Assembly (NCBI GenBank): GCA_910579145.1
Contig: CAJTTQ010000034.1
Coordinates: 1-26,004, forward strand
Source: an uncultured Eubacterium sp.
GTDB lineage: Bacteria > Bacillota > Clostridia > Lachnospirales > Lachnospiraceae
Direction of reading: 5' to 3'
DNA: 26,004 nt
A program made the translations under genes and the position numbers. This document shows, piece after piece, positions 6,982 to 15,965 of the stretch. The first letter of the stretch is position 1, and each line of letters starts with the position of its first letter. The notes below the pieces were generated by a model. The model saw nothing but the letters and a program-made list of their open reading frames with translations. It was not told where the DNA came from and did no database searches.

Positions 6982-8583
6982 CTAAAATTGATTATAGATA
7001 AACTGCTTTGCGTCAAATCCGATGCCGTAGTTCCCGAGCAGGAGTACGGCAAATAGTAAGAGCAAATAAGCGGTAAATTTCAGCGCATAAGGCCATTTTG
7101 CCACCTTTTCACGCGCGCGTCCGTTCCGTCCCGCCATACTGACGGAAAACATCGTAAGCACGCCGAGGCCCAATATGGCATAATCGGATACGGTGAGTCC
7201 GAGGTCCAGTAATTCCTGTTTTGTTACAGCGTCGATGTCAAAACGGGTAAACATATGGATAAACTGGCGGATGGATGTCCGCACACTGCCGTAATTATCA
7301 AATAGACGGATACAGCTCATGAGTAAAAACGTACGGAGCACCTGAAATGCCCGGTAAAATGCGCTCCTTTCCAAACGGGGGAAGCGGGTGTGGAACCGTT
7401 CGTACAGGGGGGAAAGCTCGCCGGAGATCAGGATGATCATGCCATTAGTCAGTCCCCATGCCACGAAATGCCAGTCTGCCCCGTGCCAGATACCGGTAGC
7501 CAGCCAAACGATCATGGTCGATATGTAAACGGCAGCCCGCTTTGCCACAGACATCCCGAATTTTCTTTTACAGAAGGAGGTAATGGTTTTCAGCGGCCGG
7601 CTGATGCTGAAGGGATAAAACACATAATCCCGGAACCAGGTGCCCATCGTGATGTGCCATCTCCTCCAATATTCTGCGATATTTTTAGAGAAGAACGGCC
7701 GGATGAAGTTTTCTTCCAGATGGATCCCAAACACCTGCGCGATGCCGATCGTTATGTCTATGCCGCCTGTAAAATCGGCATATAGCTGTACGGCATAAAA
7801 CAACATTCCGATAAGAACGAAAGCGCCAGTATAGTAATCTGGATCCTCCATCAGTATGCCGACTGCCGCACTGATGCGGTCAGCGACCACAAGTTTTTTG
7901 AAGTATCCCCATAACATTCGTTCCAGTCCGAAACGAACCATTTTCCAGTCAAAAGAATGCTTTTGGTACAGAGTGTCTTTCAGATCATCATAGCGGCTGA
8001 TCGGCCCCTGTATGAGCTGCGGAAAGAAGGAGACGAACAACATGAAACGGAATACGTGTTTCTGCGGTTCGCATCTGTTCCAGTACACGTCGAGTAAATA
8101 GCCGACGGCCTGAAACGTGTAAAAGGAAATGCCCATTGGCAATATGAAATCCGCGTAGGGAAAGGGATGCGCCCCAGTCCGTTCCAAAAGGAAATTGATG
8201 TTATCAATAGCAAAGTTTGTATATTTTAGTACTGCGAGGATGCCGATGTTAAAAATCAGACATAGAAGCATCCATCGTTTTTTCTTTTGATTGATCTGTT
8301 TTTTGTATGCCTTTTTTTCTTCTCTCGATGGTCTCGGAATATCTCCGTTTTTTATTTTTTGTCCATATAACTCCAGTTCGCGGTCATAGCTTCCCATCTT
8401 TCTCCCCGCCGCGTAAACGCTGAGGGATGTGGCCAGGATAAACAGGGGATAATAAGTTCCCGCAGTAAAATAGAAGCCGAAACTGGCCAGGAGCAGCAAG
8501 ACCCACTGGAAGCGTTTTGGAATGATATAATACAAGAAGAACAAAAGCAATATAAATCCGACAAATCCATATGATGTAAACAC
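6982..8583 (-). CDS. MBOAT-family O-acyltransferase, DltB-like
   Basis: This multi-pass membrane protein of 533 residues has hydrophobic segments from the N-terminus to the end. MBOAT hallmarks are present: PMGISFYTFQ near 149, EYWRRWH with His310, and TGIWHGADWH with the presumed catalytic His367. In Dlt systems this protein takes an aminoacyl group from the carrier protein and moves it across the membrane. The same family also includes alginate and peptidoglycan O-acetylases, but the adjacent carrier and adenylation genes favour an aminoacyl role. The start is GTG with AAGGAG ten bases upstream; this site overlaps the TAA of the carrier-protein gene, suggesting coupled translation. Confidence 0.9.
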   Translation of the reverse strand: MFTSYGFVGFILLLFFLYYIIPKRFQWVLLLLASFGFYFTAGTYYPLFILATSLSVYAAGRKMGSYDRELELYGQKIKNGDIPRPSREEKKAYKKQINQKKKRWMLLCLIFNIGILAVLKYTNFAIDNINFLLERTGAHPFPYADFILPMGISFYTFQAVGYLLDVYWNRCEPQKHVFRFMLFVSFFPQLIQGPISRYDDLKDTLYQKHSFDWKMVRFGLERMLWGYFKKLVVADRISAAVGILMEDPDYYTGAFVLIGMLFYAVQLYADFTGGIDITIGIAQVFGIHLEENFIRPFFSKNIAEYWRRWHITMGTWFRDYVFYPFSISRPLKTITSFCKRKFGMSVAKRAAVYISTMIVWLATGIWHGADWHFVAWGLTNGMIILISGELSPLYERFHTRFPRLERSAFYRAFQVLRTFLLMSCIRLFDNYGSVRTSIRQFIHMFTRFDIDAVTKQELLDLGLTVSDYAILGLGVLTMFSVSMAGRNGRAREKVAKWPYALKFTAYLLLLFAVLLLGNYGIGFDAKQFIYNQF

Positions 8584-8597
8584 GACGGTCCCACTCC

Positions 8598-8843
8598 TTA
8601 TTCATCCATCAGGCGGACGATCATGGCAGTAAGCCGCTCCACCGAATTAAAGTTTTCCGCGGTAAAATCCCTCGCCGTAATTTCCACATCAAATTCCTCA
8701 CTGAGTTCCGTAACGAGGGTGACAAGGTCAAACGAGTCCAATATTTTACCATCTACAAGTTTTTCTTCGGACGTAAAGTCGACATCCGCGTGAAGTTCTT
8801 CTAAAATAGCTAAAATGCCCTCTTTGATTTCTTCTGTTTCCAT
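8598..8843 (-). CDS. Acyl/peptidyl carrier protein, DltC-like
   Basis: The acidic protein of 81 residues has the phosphopantetheine attachment motif DSFDL with Ser37. Length, acidity and position match DltC, which carries the activated amino acid as a thioester. A dedicated fatty-acid ACP is less likely because the neighbours are an amino-acid adenylation enzyme and an MBOAT protein. The ATG has GAGAGGA five bases upstream. The gene begins nine bases after the adenylation gene ends. Confidence 0.9.
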   Translation of the reverse strand: METEEIKEGILAILEELHADVDFTSEEKLVDGKILDSFDLVTLVTELSEEFDVEITARDFTAENFNSVERLTAMIVRLMDE

Positions 8844-8852
8844 CTTGTCCTC

Positions 8853-10391
8853 TCATTCTGCCTTACGCCGGCGTTTTTTCTTCTGCTCCAAATACATTTC
8901 CTGCATTTTCTGACGATCCATTTTTCCGTTCGCTGTCAGGGGAAGCTGATCGGTCTGTACAAAGGCGTTTGGTAACATATATCTGGGCAGCCGCTCTTTC
9001 AGGGCGGCAGTCAGATGTTTTTTGTCCGTATCGCCTGTAAAAAAAAGTACTATTTTATTATTTTCTTTTATGTAAAGGCAGCAGCATGTCGTCACTCCGT
9101 CAATCCGTCTGGCATCGGCCTCGATCTCACCAAGTTCAATACGGTGCCCCATATGTTTGATCTGATGGTCTTCGCGTGAAATGAACATGAGGTTACCGTC
9201 CTCATTCCATCGTCCGATGTCGCCCGTGTGATAGATGCGCTGCGGATAAAAAGGTGTTAATGGGTTTTGGGTAAATACTTCGGCGGTTTTTTCCGCATCG
9301 TTGTAATAGCCGTGTGTCAGGCATGTGCCGGAAATACATATTTCGCCGTTTTCGCCTTTTGGTACTTCTTTTCCCTCTTCATTGAGCAGATAAACGCGCG
9401 TATTTTTAAATGGTTTACCGATAGGGATGGATTCCGATTCCTGAAACAGGCGGTCCGCGTAATAATAGCAGCTCATGCCGGTGGCCTCGGTCGGCCCGTA
9501 TAAATTGTAAAACCGCGCGTGGGGAAGTGTTTCTTTCCAGCGGTTAAACTGCTGGATCGGAAATACCTCGCTGCCAAAAGCGATCGTATGTAAGTATTTC
9601 GGTTTGACAACATCAAATGTTCCAAATGTGGAGATCATGGTCAGTGCCGATACGACCCAGCAGATCGTATTTATTTTATGTTCATTCAGATATTCAACCA
9701 GTTTTACGGGAATGGCGAACTGCTCTTTTGGAATGAGCCATGTCATGGCGCCGTATTTTAAGGTTGGGTAGATTTCTTTCATACAGGCGTCTAGATAGAG
9801 CGGCGTCTGATTTCCAAATACGGTATCTTCGCTAAAGGGAAGCGCTTCTGTCAGGCTCTCGATATAGTCGATCACGCCCCGGTGGTGTCCGACAACACCT
9901 TTTGGTATACCAGTTGAACCGGATGTAAACAGAACATAAATGGGATCCTCATCCAGGCTGTTTTCACGTATCCGTGCCAGTTTTTCATGATCTTGCGGGA
10001 AGGATAAACATTCTTCATAGGAAAAAGATCTTCCTGTGAAAGAGAGTTCGTTTACTTTGCCACATGTACTTTCATCATAGATCAGGTATTTGGCTTTCGT
10101 ATTATCCAAAATAAGTTCGATCCGGCGTCTCGGCATGTCCTCATCGATCGGCACATAATAACAGCCGGCATAGATGACGCCGAAAAATGCTGTCAGCGTC
10201 TCAGGTGATTTTTTCATGTATACTAATACAGGCTCCCGAGCTGCCTGATTTGATGCGAGATGGCAGCCGATCTGTTTCGAGCGCTTGCTGACTTCACCAA
10301 AAGATAGAGCGGACGTATCGTCGGCAAATGCTATTTTATCCGGTACCCGTTCTGCCGTCTGCTCCAAATATTCTAAAACATTTGTCTGCAT
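8853..10391 (-). CDS. Amino-acid adenylation enzyme, DltA-like
   Basis: The protein of 512 residues is a stand-alone adenylation domain of the ANL superfamily. Visible cores are FTSGSTGIPKG (from 156), NLYGPTE (296-302), YHTGDIGRW (around 388), IKHMGHRIELGEIE, and the A10 lysine in ANGKMD (Lys490). Asp201 in LYLDAC aligns with the Asp that binds the substrate amine in DltA, so an amino acid rather than a fatty acid is the likely substrate. The pocket Cys that helps DltA select D-alanine seems to be Thr here, by eye alignment. The product would be loaded on the carrier protein next door. An ATG at 10403 abuts GGAG too closely, so I prefer the ATG at 10391, 12 bases after GGAG; the choice is uncertain by four residues. 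Confidence 0.88.
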   Translation of the reverse strand: MQTNVLEYLEQTAERVPDKIAFADDTSALSFGEVSKRSKQIGCHLASNQAAREPVLVYMKKSPETLTAFFGVIYAGCYYVPIDEDMPRRRIELILDNTKAKYLIYDESTCGKVNELSFTGRSFSYEECLSFPQDHEKLARIRENSLDEDPIYVLFTSGSTGIPKGVVGHHRGVIDYIESLTEALPFSEDTVFGNQTPLYLDACMKEIYPTLKYGAMTWLIPKEQFAIPVKLVEYLNEHKINTICWVVSALTMISTFGTFDVVKPKYLHTIAFGSEVFPIQQFNRWKETLPHARFYNLYGPTEATGMSCYYYADRLFQESESIPIGKPFKNTRVYLLNEEGKEVPKGENGEICISGTCLTHGYYNDAEKTAEVFTQNPLTPFYPQRIYHTGDIGRWNEDGNLMFISREDHQIKHMGHRIELGEIEADARRIDGVTTCCCLYIKENNKIVLFFTGDTDKKHLTAALKERLPRYMLPNAFVQTDQLPLTANGKMDRQKMQEMYLEQKKKRRRKAE

Positions 10392-10428
10392 GTTGCATTT
10401 CATCTCCGATTTATTTTTCTATTTTACC

Positions 10429-10457
10429 AGTATAGCATAATTTGCAGGAATTCGCAA
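10429..10457 (-). promoter_or_regulatory. Promoter of the Dlt-like operon
   Basis: On the minus strand, -35 TTGCGA (10452-10457) and -10 TATACT (10429-10434) are separated by exactly 17 bases. The -10 is about 40 bases upstream of the DltA-like start. No small DltX-like reading frame lies between promoter and gene. Confidence 0.8.
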
Positions 10458-10495
10458 CTTTTCGCGGATGTCTGCCCTGAAAGCCCTGAAAGTGC

Positions 10496-10529
10496 AAAAG
10501 ATGTTCCCCGTATGCCAGGGAACATCTTA
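10496..10529 (-). terminator. Intrinsic terminator of the glycogen operon
   Basis: A perfect 9-bp stem, GATGTTCCC (10500-10508) with GGGAACATC (10518-10526), has a 9-base loop. On the minus strand it is followed by TTTT, and it lies about 20 bases after the glgB stop. It separates glgB from the Dlt-like operon downstream. Confidence 0.85.
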
Positions 10530-10548
10530 ATGTGCCAGTTCGTATCTT

Positions 10549-12807
10549 TTATTTGTAATCGTATTCTAGAACAACGACAGAAAGTGGTGGGAGATAGCAT
10601 TCGATTTCGTATTCCGTCCCCGATGATTTCTTTCTGTTCCTGCCTTTTTTTCCAGATCCTTTTTTCTTTGCCGTGATCGGATCCGCATTTATCCTGCCCT
10701 GTCCGCCGTATTTCACATCGTCGGAATTCAGGATTTCGGTATATCTGCCTCCGCATGGAGCTTTTACCCGGTACTTTTCGTGGGCGACCGGTGTGAAGTT
10801 CAGGATAAATAAAAGCTGTTTTGTCCTCGTTTTTCCCCTGCGGACAAACGCTACCGTACTCGTCTCCGGCCGGGAACAATCCATCCATTCAAATCCCATG
10901 ACATCGCTGTCATTGTAGTAGAGGGCGCTGTGGTCCCTATATAAGTGGTTGAAGTCTTTGATAAACTGGTGGATGCCCTGATGCGGTTTTTCGTCGAGCA
11001 GATACCAGTCAAGACTGCGCATCTCGCTCCACTCCCGCTGCTGGGCAAATTCCTGTCCCATAAAAAGGAGTTTCTTTCCGGGATGGCCGTACATAAAGCC
11101 AAATGCCGCTTTGAGCGCTGCGTATTTATCCCCGGTCAGTCCCGGCATTTTGTTCAGCAGAGAACATTTTCCGTGAACGACTTCATCGTGGGAGAGCACG
11201 AGGATGTATTTTTCGCTGAGGTGGTAGGCGAGACTGAAACAGAGCTGGTCGTGGTGGAACTGCTTAAAGTAAGGGTCTAACTTCATGTATTCCAGAAAGT
11301 CATTCATCCAGCCCATGTTCCATTTAAAGGAAAACCCGAGTCCGCCGTCTTTTACCTGTTTTGTTACGTCCGGCCATGCCGTAGATTCTTCCGCGATGAT
11401 ATACGCATCAGGATGTGACTGTTCCATCACGCTGTTTAGGTGCCGCAGGAATTCGACAGCCTCATAGTGTTCATTGCCTCCGTCCTTATTTGGGAGCCAG
11501 TCTCCATCCTGCTTTCCGTAATCCAAATACAGCATCGAGGCAACGGCGTCGACACGGAGTCCGTCGATATGGAACTTCTCGATCCAGAACAGTGCGTTTG
11601 CGACGAGGAAGTTTTGGACTTCCAGCCTGCCGTAATTGAAAATGTAGGTGCCCCAGTCCGGGTGTTCCCCGCGGCGTCGGTCGGGATGCTCATAAACGGC
11701 TTTTCCGTCAAAGTTTCCGAGACAATGCGCGTCTTTAGGGAAATGCGCCGGTACCCAGTCGAGAATGACTTCGATACCCCGTTTGTGCATTTCATCGACG
11801 AAATACATAAAATCGTGCGGTGTCCCGTAGCGGCTGGTCGGCGCGTAATAACAGCCGACCTGATACCCCCATGAGCCGTCAAACGGATATTCTGATATGC
11901 CCATCAGTTCCACATGTGTGTATCCCATTTCTACGACATAATCACCGAGCATGCCCGCTAATTCACGGTAGGAATAAAAGCCATTATCATCGTCTTCTAC
12001 CCGCTTTTTCCACGAGCCGAGATGTACTTCATATATGGACATCGGATTCCGCTCGCGGACTTCGCGTGTTTTTGTGCCATGTTCTTTCATGTAATCGGCA
12101 TCGCCCCATTCATAGCCCTCGAGAGAGGTTACAACAGAGGCATTTCCCGGCCGCAGTTCCGCGTAGTTTCCGTACGGGTCTGTTTTAAAGATCAGTTCCT
12201 TGCTGCGGGTTGTGATCTGATATTTGTATATGCTTCCTTCTGTCACGCCCGGTACAAAAAGTTCGTAGACACCAGTCGGCCCTAAAAGCCGCATCGTGTG
12301 AAGCCGTCCGTCCCACATGTTAAAACTGCCGACAACGCTCACGCTCCTGGCGTCTGGAGCCCATACGGTAAACCTCGTTCCGGTCACGCCGTCTATCGTT
12401 TCTACATGGGCGCCCATCTTATCAAAGATCTTGTAATGCCTGCCCTCCCCGAAAATATAACAGTCAAAATCCGAGGTCAGAGGTTTAAAATGATAGGGAT
12501 CAGCCGTCTCGATCACATCTTCCGGGGCGTACTGGATCCTGACACGGTAATCTTTCAGTTGTTTTGATTTTGTCTTGATCTCCAGTCCGAACAATCCAAG
12601 TTCGTGATCCAGCTCTTCCATCTCATATGCTTTGTCCCCGTCAACATTTGTGATCCATACGATCTGGGCTTCGGGGCGTCTTACGACAAAAAGCTGTGTA
12701 TCAAGATACATGTGGACGCCGAGCAGATCCTGAGGGGCGTTTAGAACACCTTCGTCCATTTCTTCGATCAGTGCCGGGTTCATCCACTCTTTTAAAAGTT
12801 CGTTCAT
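10549..12807 (-). CDS. glgB: 1,4-alpha-glucan branching enzyme
   Basis: The enzyme cuts alpha-1,4 glucan and re-attaches the segment through alpha-1,6 bonds in glycogen synthesis. The 752-residue protein has an N-terminal CBM48-type region (around TRFTVWAPDARSVSVVG) and a GH13 barrel with DWVPAHFPKD, the nucleophile region GLRVDAVASMLY, the acid region IIAEESTAWP and LVLSHDEVVHG. The C-terminal beta domain follows. Near the end a lysine- and glycine-rich stretch (KKKGSGKKGRNRKK) interrupts the last beta strands, which is unusual for the family. AAGGAG precedes the ATG by nine bases and follows the phosphoglucomutase stop, so the two genes form an operon. Confidence 0.96.
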   Translation of the reverse strand: MNELLKEWMNPALIEEMDEGVLNAPQDLLGVHMYLDTQLFVVRRPEAQIVWITNVDGDKAYEMEELDHELGLFGLEIKTKSKQLKDYRVRIQYAPEDVIETADPYHFKPLTSDFDCYIFGEGRHYKIFDKMGAHVETIDGVTGTRFTVWAPDARSVSVVGSFNMWDGRLHTMRLLGPTGVYELFVPGVTEGSIYKYQITTRSKELIFKTDPYGNYAELRPGNASVVTSLEGYEWGDADYMKEHGTKTREVRERNPMSIYEVHLGSWKKRVEDDDNGFYSYRELAGMLGDYVVEMGYTHVELMGISEYPFDGSWGYQVGCYYAPTSRYGTPHDFMYFVDEMHKRGIEVILDWVPAHFPKDAHCLGNFDGKAVYEHPDRRRGEHPDWGTYIFNYGRLEVQNFLVANALFWIEKFHIDGLRVDAVASMLYLDYGKQDGDWLPNKDGGNEHYEAVEFLRHLNSVMEQSHPDAYIIAEESTAWPDVTKQVKDGGLGFSFKWNMGWMNDFLEYMKLDPYFKQFHHDQLCFSLAYHLSEKYILVLSHDEVVHGKCSLLNKMPGLTGDKYAALKAAFGFMYGHPGKKLLFMGQEFAQQREWSEMRSLDWYLLDEKPHQGIHQFIKDFNHLYRDHSALYYNDSDVMGFEWMDCSRPETSTVAFVRRGKTRTKQLLFILNFTPVAHEKYRVKAPCGGRYTEILNSDDVKYGGQGRINADPITAKKKGSGKKGRNRKKSSGTEYEIECYLPPLSVVVLEYDYK

Positions 12808-12825
12808 TTATCCTATACTCCTTTG

Positions 12826-14556
12826 TCAGTCTGCGAAAAGGTCTTTTACGACGGCGGCAAGCTCGGATGATTTTTTCTCTGCGTCTTCCATGTTGTCGCC
12901 GACTACGCCGAAATAGATTTTGATTTTTGGCTCCGTTCCCGAAGGACGTACGCAGAGCCACGCGTCAGAAGTGAGCTCAAAATACAGAACGTTGGACGCG
13001 GGGAGTCCGGTCTTACGTTCCTCTCCGGTGCGAAGGTCTTTGATCACATCTTTTTCATAATCCCTCATAGCCGTTACTTCGTAATTTCCAAACGATGCCG
13101 GCGGATCTGCCCGAAGCCCGTCCATCGTTGATTTGATCTTTGCCAGGCCCTCGATTCCTTTATGGGTGATAGAAACGACCTCATCTTTATAATAACCGTA
13201 TTTTTCGTACATATCGATCATGGCATCCCACAGCGTTTTACCGCGTTTTTTGTAATAGGCGGCTGCTTCGCACAATGCCATAGAAGCTACGATTCCGTCC
13301 TTGTCCCTGGCATGCGTTCCGATCAGGCAGCCATAACTTTCTTCAAAACCGAATAGGTATTCGCCTTTTCCTGTTTTCTCGGTCTTTAAGATCTCCCTTC
13401 CGATCCACTTAAATCCGGTGAGACACTCTACGACATCGATATGATAGTGGGCAGCGATCGCGTCGACGAGATTGGTCGTCACGATCGTCTTTACAAGCAT
13501 CCCGTCTTTGGGAAGCTCTCCGTTTAACGCAAGACGCTGTCCGATCTCGTAATCAGCTAAGAAAGAGCCGGACATATTTCCGGTAAGACAGATATAATCG
13601 CCTGATCTGCTGTCTTTTACGTAAACACCGAGACGGTCGGCATCTGGATCTGTTGCTAGTACGAGGTCGGCATCTTTTTCTTTTGCCAGTTTTAAAGCGA
13701 GTTCAAAAGCTTCTTTCGCTTCTGGATTCGGGTATCCTACAGTCGGAAACTCGCCGTCTGGAAGTTCCTGTTCTGGTACGACAAATACATTTGTGAAACC
13801 GAGTTCTTTTAATACCCGGCGAACCGGGATATTTCCCGTTCCGTGGAGTGGTGTGTAAACGATCCTCAGATCTTTTTCTACTTCCTTGATACAATTTGGA
13901 TGAAGGACATTCTTTTTCAGTTCTTCCATGTAGCGGTCGTCGATGGCAGCGCCGATCGTCTCATAGAGACCGGCTTTTTCCGCGTCTTCCCGGCTCATGG
14001 TTTTTACGGTAGAATAGTCGGTGACGGCTTTTACTTCATCCATGATCCCTGTGTCATTTGGCGGCGTGATCTGCGCCCCATCCTCCCAGTAAACTTTGTA
14101 GCCGTTGTATTCCGGCGGGTTGTGGCTCGCCGTAATGTTAATCCCTGAGATACAGCCGAGTTCGCGAACCGCAAAGGACAGCTCCGGCGTGGGACGAAGA
14201 CTCTCAAAAACATAGGCTTTGATGCCGTTCGCAGCAAGGCAGCAGGCCGCTTCATCCGCAAATTCTGGAGACATGCGGCGGGAATCGTAGGCGATCGCCA
14301 CGCCTTTTTTCTGTCCGTCCTGTTTGATTATGTAGTTGGCAAGCCCCTGTGTCGCTTTTCTGACCGTGTACATATTCATGCGGTTTGTCCCGGCGCCGAT
14401 GATCCCCCGTAAGCCGGCCGTACCAAATTCAAGGTCCGCGTAAAAGCGCTCTTTGATCTCCTGTTCGTCCCCCTCAATGCTCTTTAGCTCCTTTTTCGTC
14501 TCCTCATCGAAATAAGGATTCTCAAGCCATTCCTTATAATTTTCCATGTAATCCAT
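12826..14556 (-). CDS. pgcA: Phospho-sugar mutase (alpha-phosphoglucomutase)
   Basis: The 576-residue protein of the alpha-D-phosphohexomutase superfamily interconverts glucose-1-phosphate and glucose-6-phosphate. The phosphoserine loop TASHNPPEYNG has Ser144; the metal loop DPDADRLG has Asp303, Asp305 and Asp307; the sugar loop EESYG and the phosphate-binding RPSGTEPK are also present. Length and the DLEFGTAGLRG start match the PgcA type rather than GlmM. A strong AAAGGAGG site precedes the ATG by seven bases. Co-location with glgB implies routing of glucose-1-phosphate to and from glycogen. A phosphomannomutase side activity cannot be excluded. Confidence 0.93.
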   Translation of the reverse strand: MDYMENYKEWLENPYFDEETKKELKSIEGDEQEIKERFYADLEFGTAGLRGIIGAGTNRMNMYTVRKATQGLANYIIKQDGQKKGVAIAYDSRRMSPEFADEAACCLAANGIKAYVFESLRPTPELSFAVRELGCISGINITASHNPPEYNGYKVYWEDGAQITPPNDTGIMDEVKAVTDYSTVKTMSREDAEKAGLYETIGAAIDDRYMEELKKNVLHPNCIKEVEKDLRIVYTPLHGTGNIPVRRVLKELGFTNVFVVPEQELPDGEFPTVGYPNPEAKEAFELALKLAKEKDADLVLATDPDADRLGVYVKDSRSGDYICLTGNMSGSFLADYEIGQRLALNGELPKDGMLVKTIVTTNLVDAIAAHYHIDVVECLTGFKWIGREILKTEKTGKGEYLFGFEESYGCLIGTHARDKDGIVASMALCEAAAYYKKRGKTLWDAMIDMYEKYGYYKDEVVSITHKGIEGLAKIKSTMDGLRADPPASFGNYEVTAMRDYEKDVIKDLRTGEERKTGLPASNVLYFELTSDAWLCVRPSGTEPKIKIYFGVVGDNMEDAEKKSSELAAVVKDLFAD

Positions 14557-14590
14557 CTTTATTCCTCCTTTATTTTAAATTTGGTAATTT

Positions 14591-15898
14591 CTATCCAACA
14601 GCATAACTTTCTAAATCCGGGAAGCTCCATGCGATGTCTTTGCTGTCATTTACGGTTTTCATTGTATAGCTTTTCGTCGTCAGGCCGGACATGGAAAGTG
14701 TGATCGTGACAGTGCCGATCTTTTTCGGGAAACTGCACGGCGCCACTCCTTTGTACATGCCGTCCATATATACGCTGGCTCCGATCGGCGCGCTGACTGT
14801 GATCGTATGCTGATTGTCGTACTGGACGGATACAGTCTGGTCGTTTTCGGAATCCTGTCTGGAAACGGTAGTGTCGTCGGTATCGTCTGTTACATCTGTA
14901 TTTTCGTCTGTAAGGCTGATCCGTACCGTAGGACTTGCTGACTGCACGTCGATGATACCGATATACGGCGTATAGCCCTCGAGAATGACCCGGAGGGAGT
15001 GTTTGCCGTATTTTAAAGAAACAGGTTTCGAATAGTCTGTTAATGTTCCATTTACATATAACTCTGCGCCGACCGGATCGATATCAAAGACGACTTGTCC
15101 TGTATGGGGCGCCAGAGTTTTAAATTTTGACATATCTAACTTATACTGCTGGTTCCGTTCGATCGTTACCGTGCTGCTCCCGGTATAATCCCCGTTTTTC
15201 ATCGTCACCTCATAGGTGCCCTCTGGTACGGGAACGAGCATTTTTTCCGTAACAGGAACGATCGTAACGCCGCCGACTGTCATAGTGCCGCCGATAAAAT
15301 CACTGTATTTTTTGGGTTTGATATAGCCGTGCCCTCTCGTGACGACGATGGAATAGGCTTTTCCTTTAACCCCGCGAAACGTCACTTCATCCGTCGGCGA
15401 AATCTCCTGTACGTGGATCGGTTCGCCACCAGAAAACGCAGTAAATCCGCTCCCATAGCGGTATTTAACCCCATTCACTTCGAGATTTCCCGCGTCGGGA
15501 TCTGCTGTCAGGTCCGTGACCCTCTCGTATTCTAATATGTCTGCGCTCAACTGCAATTTAGAAAGCTTTTTTGTATCGGGGTTCTGGTACACATCCAGAA
15601 CTTGTCCTATCTCAAGAGATTCCGACGAAATCTGTTTGCCATTTTTCGTCAAAATCTCTGTCCCGCCGCTGTACGTACACACGGACTCTTCTTCAAAGGC
15701 GGTGTTATAAAAAATAATGGTTTTATTCTGCGTATCTATTTTTTTTATGACGCCAACGAAGTCCCTTCCCCTTTCATAAGTAAGGGACGCGTTTGGATTT
15801 TCAGTCGCAGTAGGCTGACGGTTCTTTCTGCCGCACCCGGATACGAGGATGCACACCGCAGCAATAGCTACTGCCCATTTGTATATCGTATGGTTCAT
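14591..15898 (-). CDS. PEGA-domain lipoprotein
   Basis: The protein of 435 residues has a lipobox LVSGC with Cys22, so it should be a surface lipoprotein. The first half is a beta-rich region of no clear family. At least two PEGA-type repeats follow: about residues 267-320 (VGAELYVNGTLTDYSKPVSLKYG) and 363-412 (IGASVYMDGMYKGVAPCSF). A weaker related segment lies around 205-250. A Thr/Asp-rich linker (about 332-357) separates the last two. PEGA domains are usual in surface proteins of Firmicutes, and no enzyme function is apparent. It leads the glycogen genes, 34 bases before the mutase start, but a link to glycogen is not evident. Confidence 0.87.
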   Translation of the reverse strand: MNHTIYKWAVAIAAVCILVSGCGRKNRQPTATENPNASLTYERGRDFVGVIKKIDTQNKTIIFYNTAFEEESVCTYSGGTEILTKNGKQISSESLEIGQVLDVYQNPDTKKLSKLQLSADILEYERVTDLTADPDAGNLEVNGVKYRYGSGFTAFSGGEPIHVQEISPTDEVTFRGVKGKAYSIVVTRGHGYIKPKKYSDFIGGTMTVGGVTIVPVTEKMLVPVPEGTYEVTMKNGDYTGSSTVTIERNQQYKLDMSKFKTLAPHTGQVVFDIDPVGAELYVNGTLTDYSKPVSLKYGKHSLRVILEGYTPYIGIIDVQSASPTVRISLTDENTDVTDDTDDTTVSRQDSENDQTVSVQYDNQHTITVSAPIGASVYMDGMYKGVAPCSFPKKIGTVTITLSMSGLTTKSYTMKTVNDSKDIAWSFPDLESYAVG

Positions 15899-15929
15899 GC
15901 CGCACCTGCTTTATTTAAAAGATATTATT

Positions 15930-15958
15930 AGTATAGCACGAAATTGTAAAAACTTCCA
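15930..15958 (-). promoter_or_regulatory. Promoter of the lipoprotein-pgcA-glgB operon
   Basis: On the minus strand, -10 TATACT (15930-15935) lies about 32 bases upstream of the lipoprotein start. A weak -35 TGGAAG (15953-15958) stands 17 bases further upstream. The -10 is good; the -35 matches the consensus at only three positions. Confidence 0.55.
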
Positions 15959-15965
15959 CTTATTT

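Noticed and set aside
10424..10888. A 154-codon minus-strand frame over the end of glgB
   Set aside because: It overlaps the glgB coding end and its terminator in another frame, and has no recognisable protein character.
11415..12567. Several 70-140-codon plus-strand frames opposite glgB
   Set aside because: They are shadows of a well-conserved GH13 gene and lack start signals or family features.
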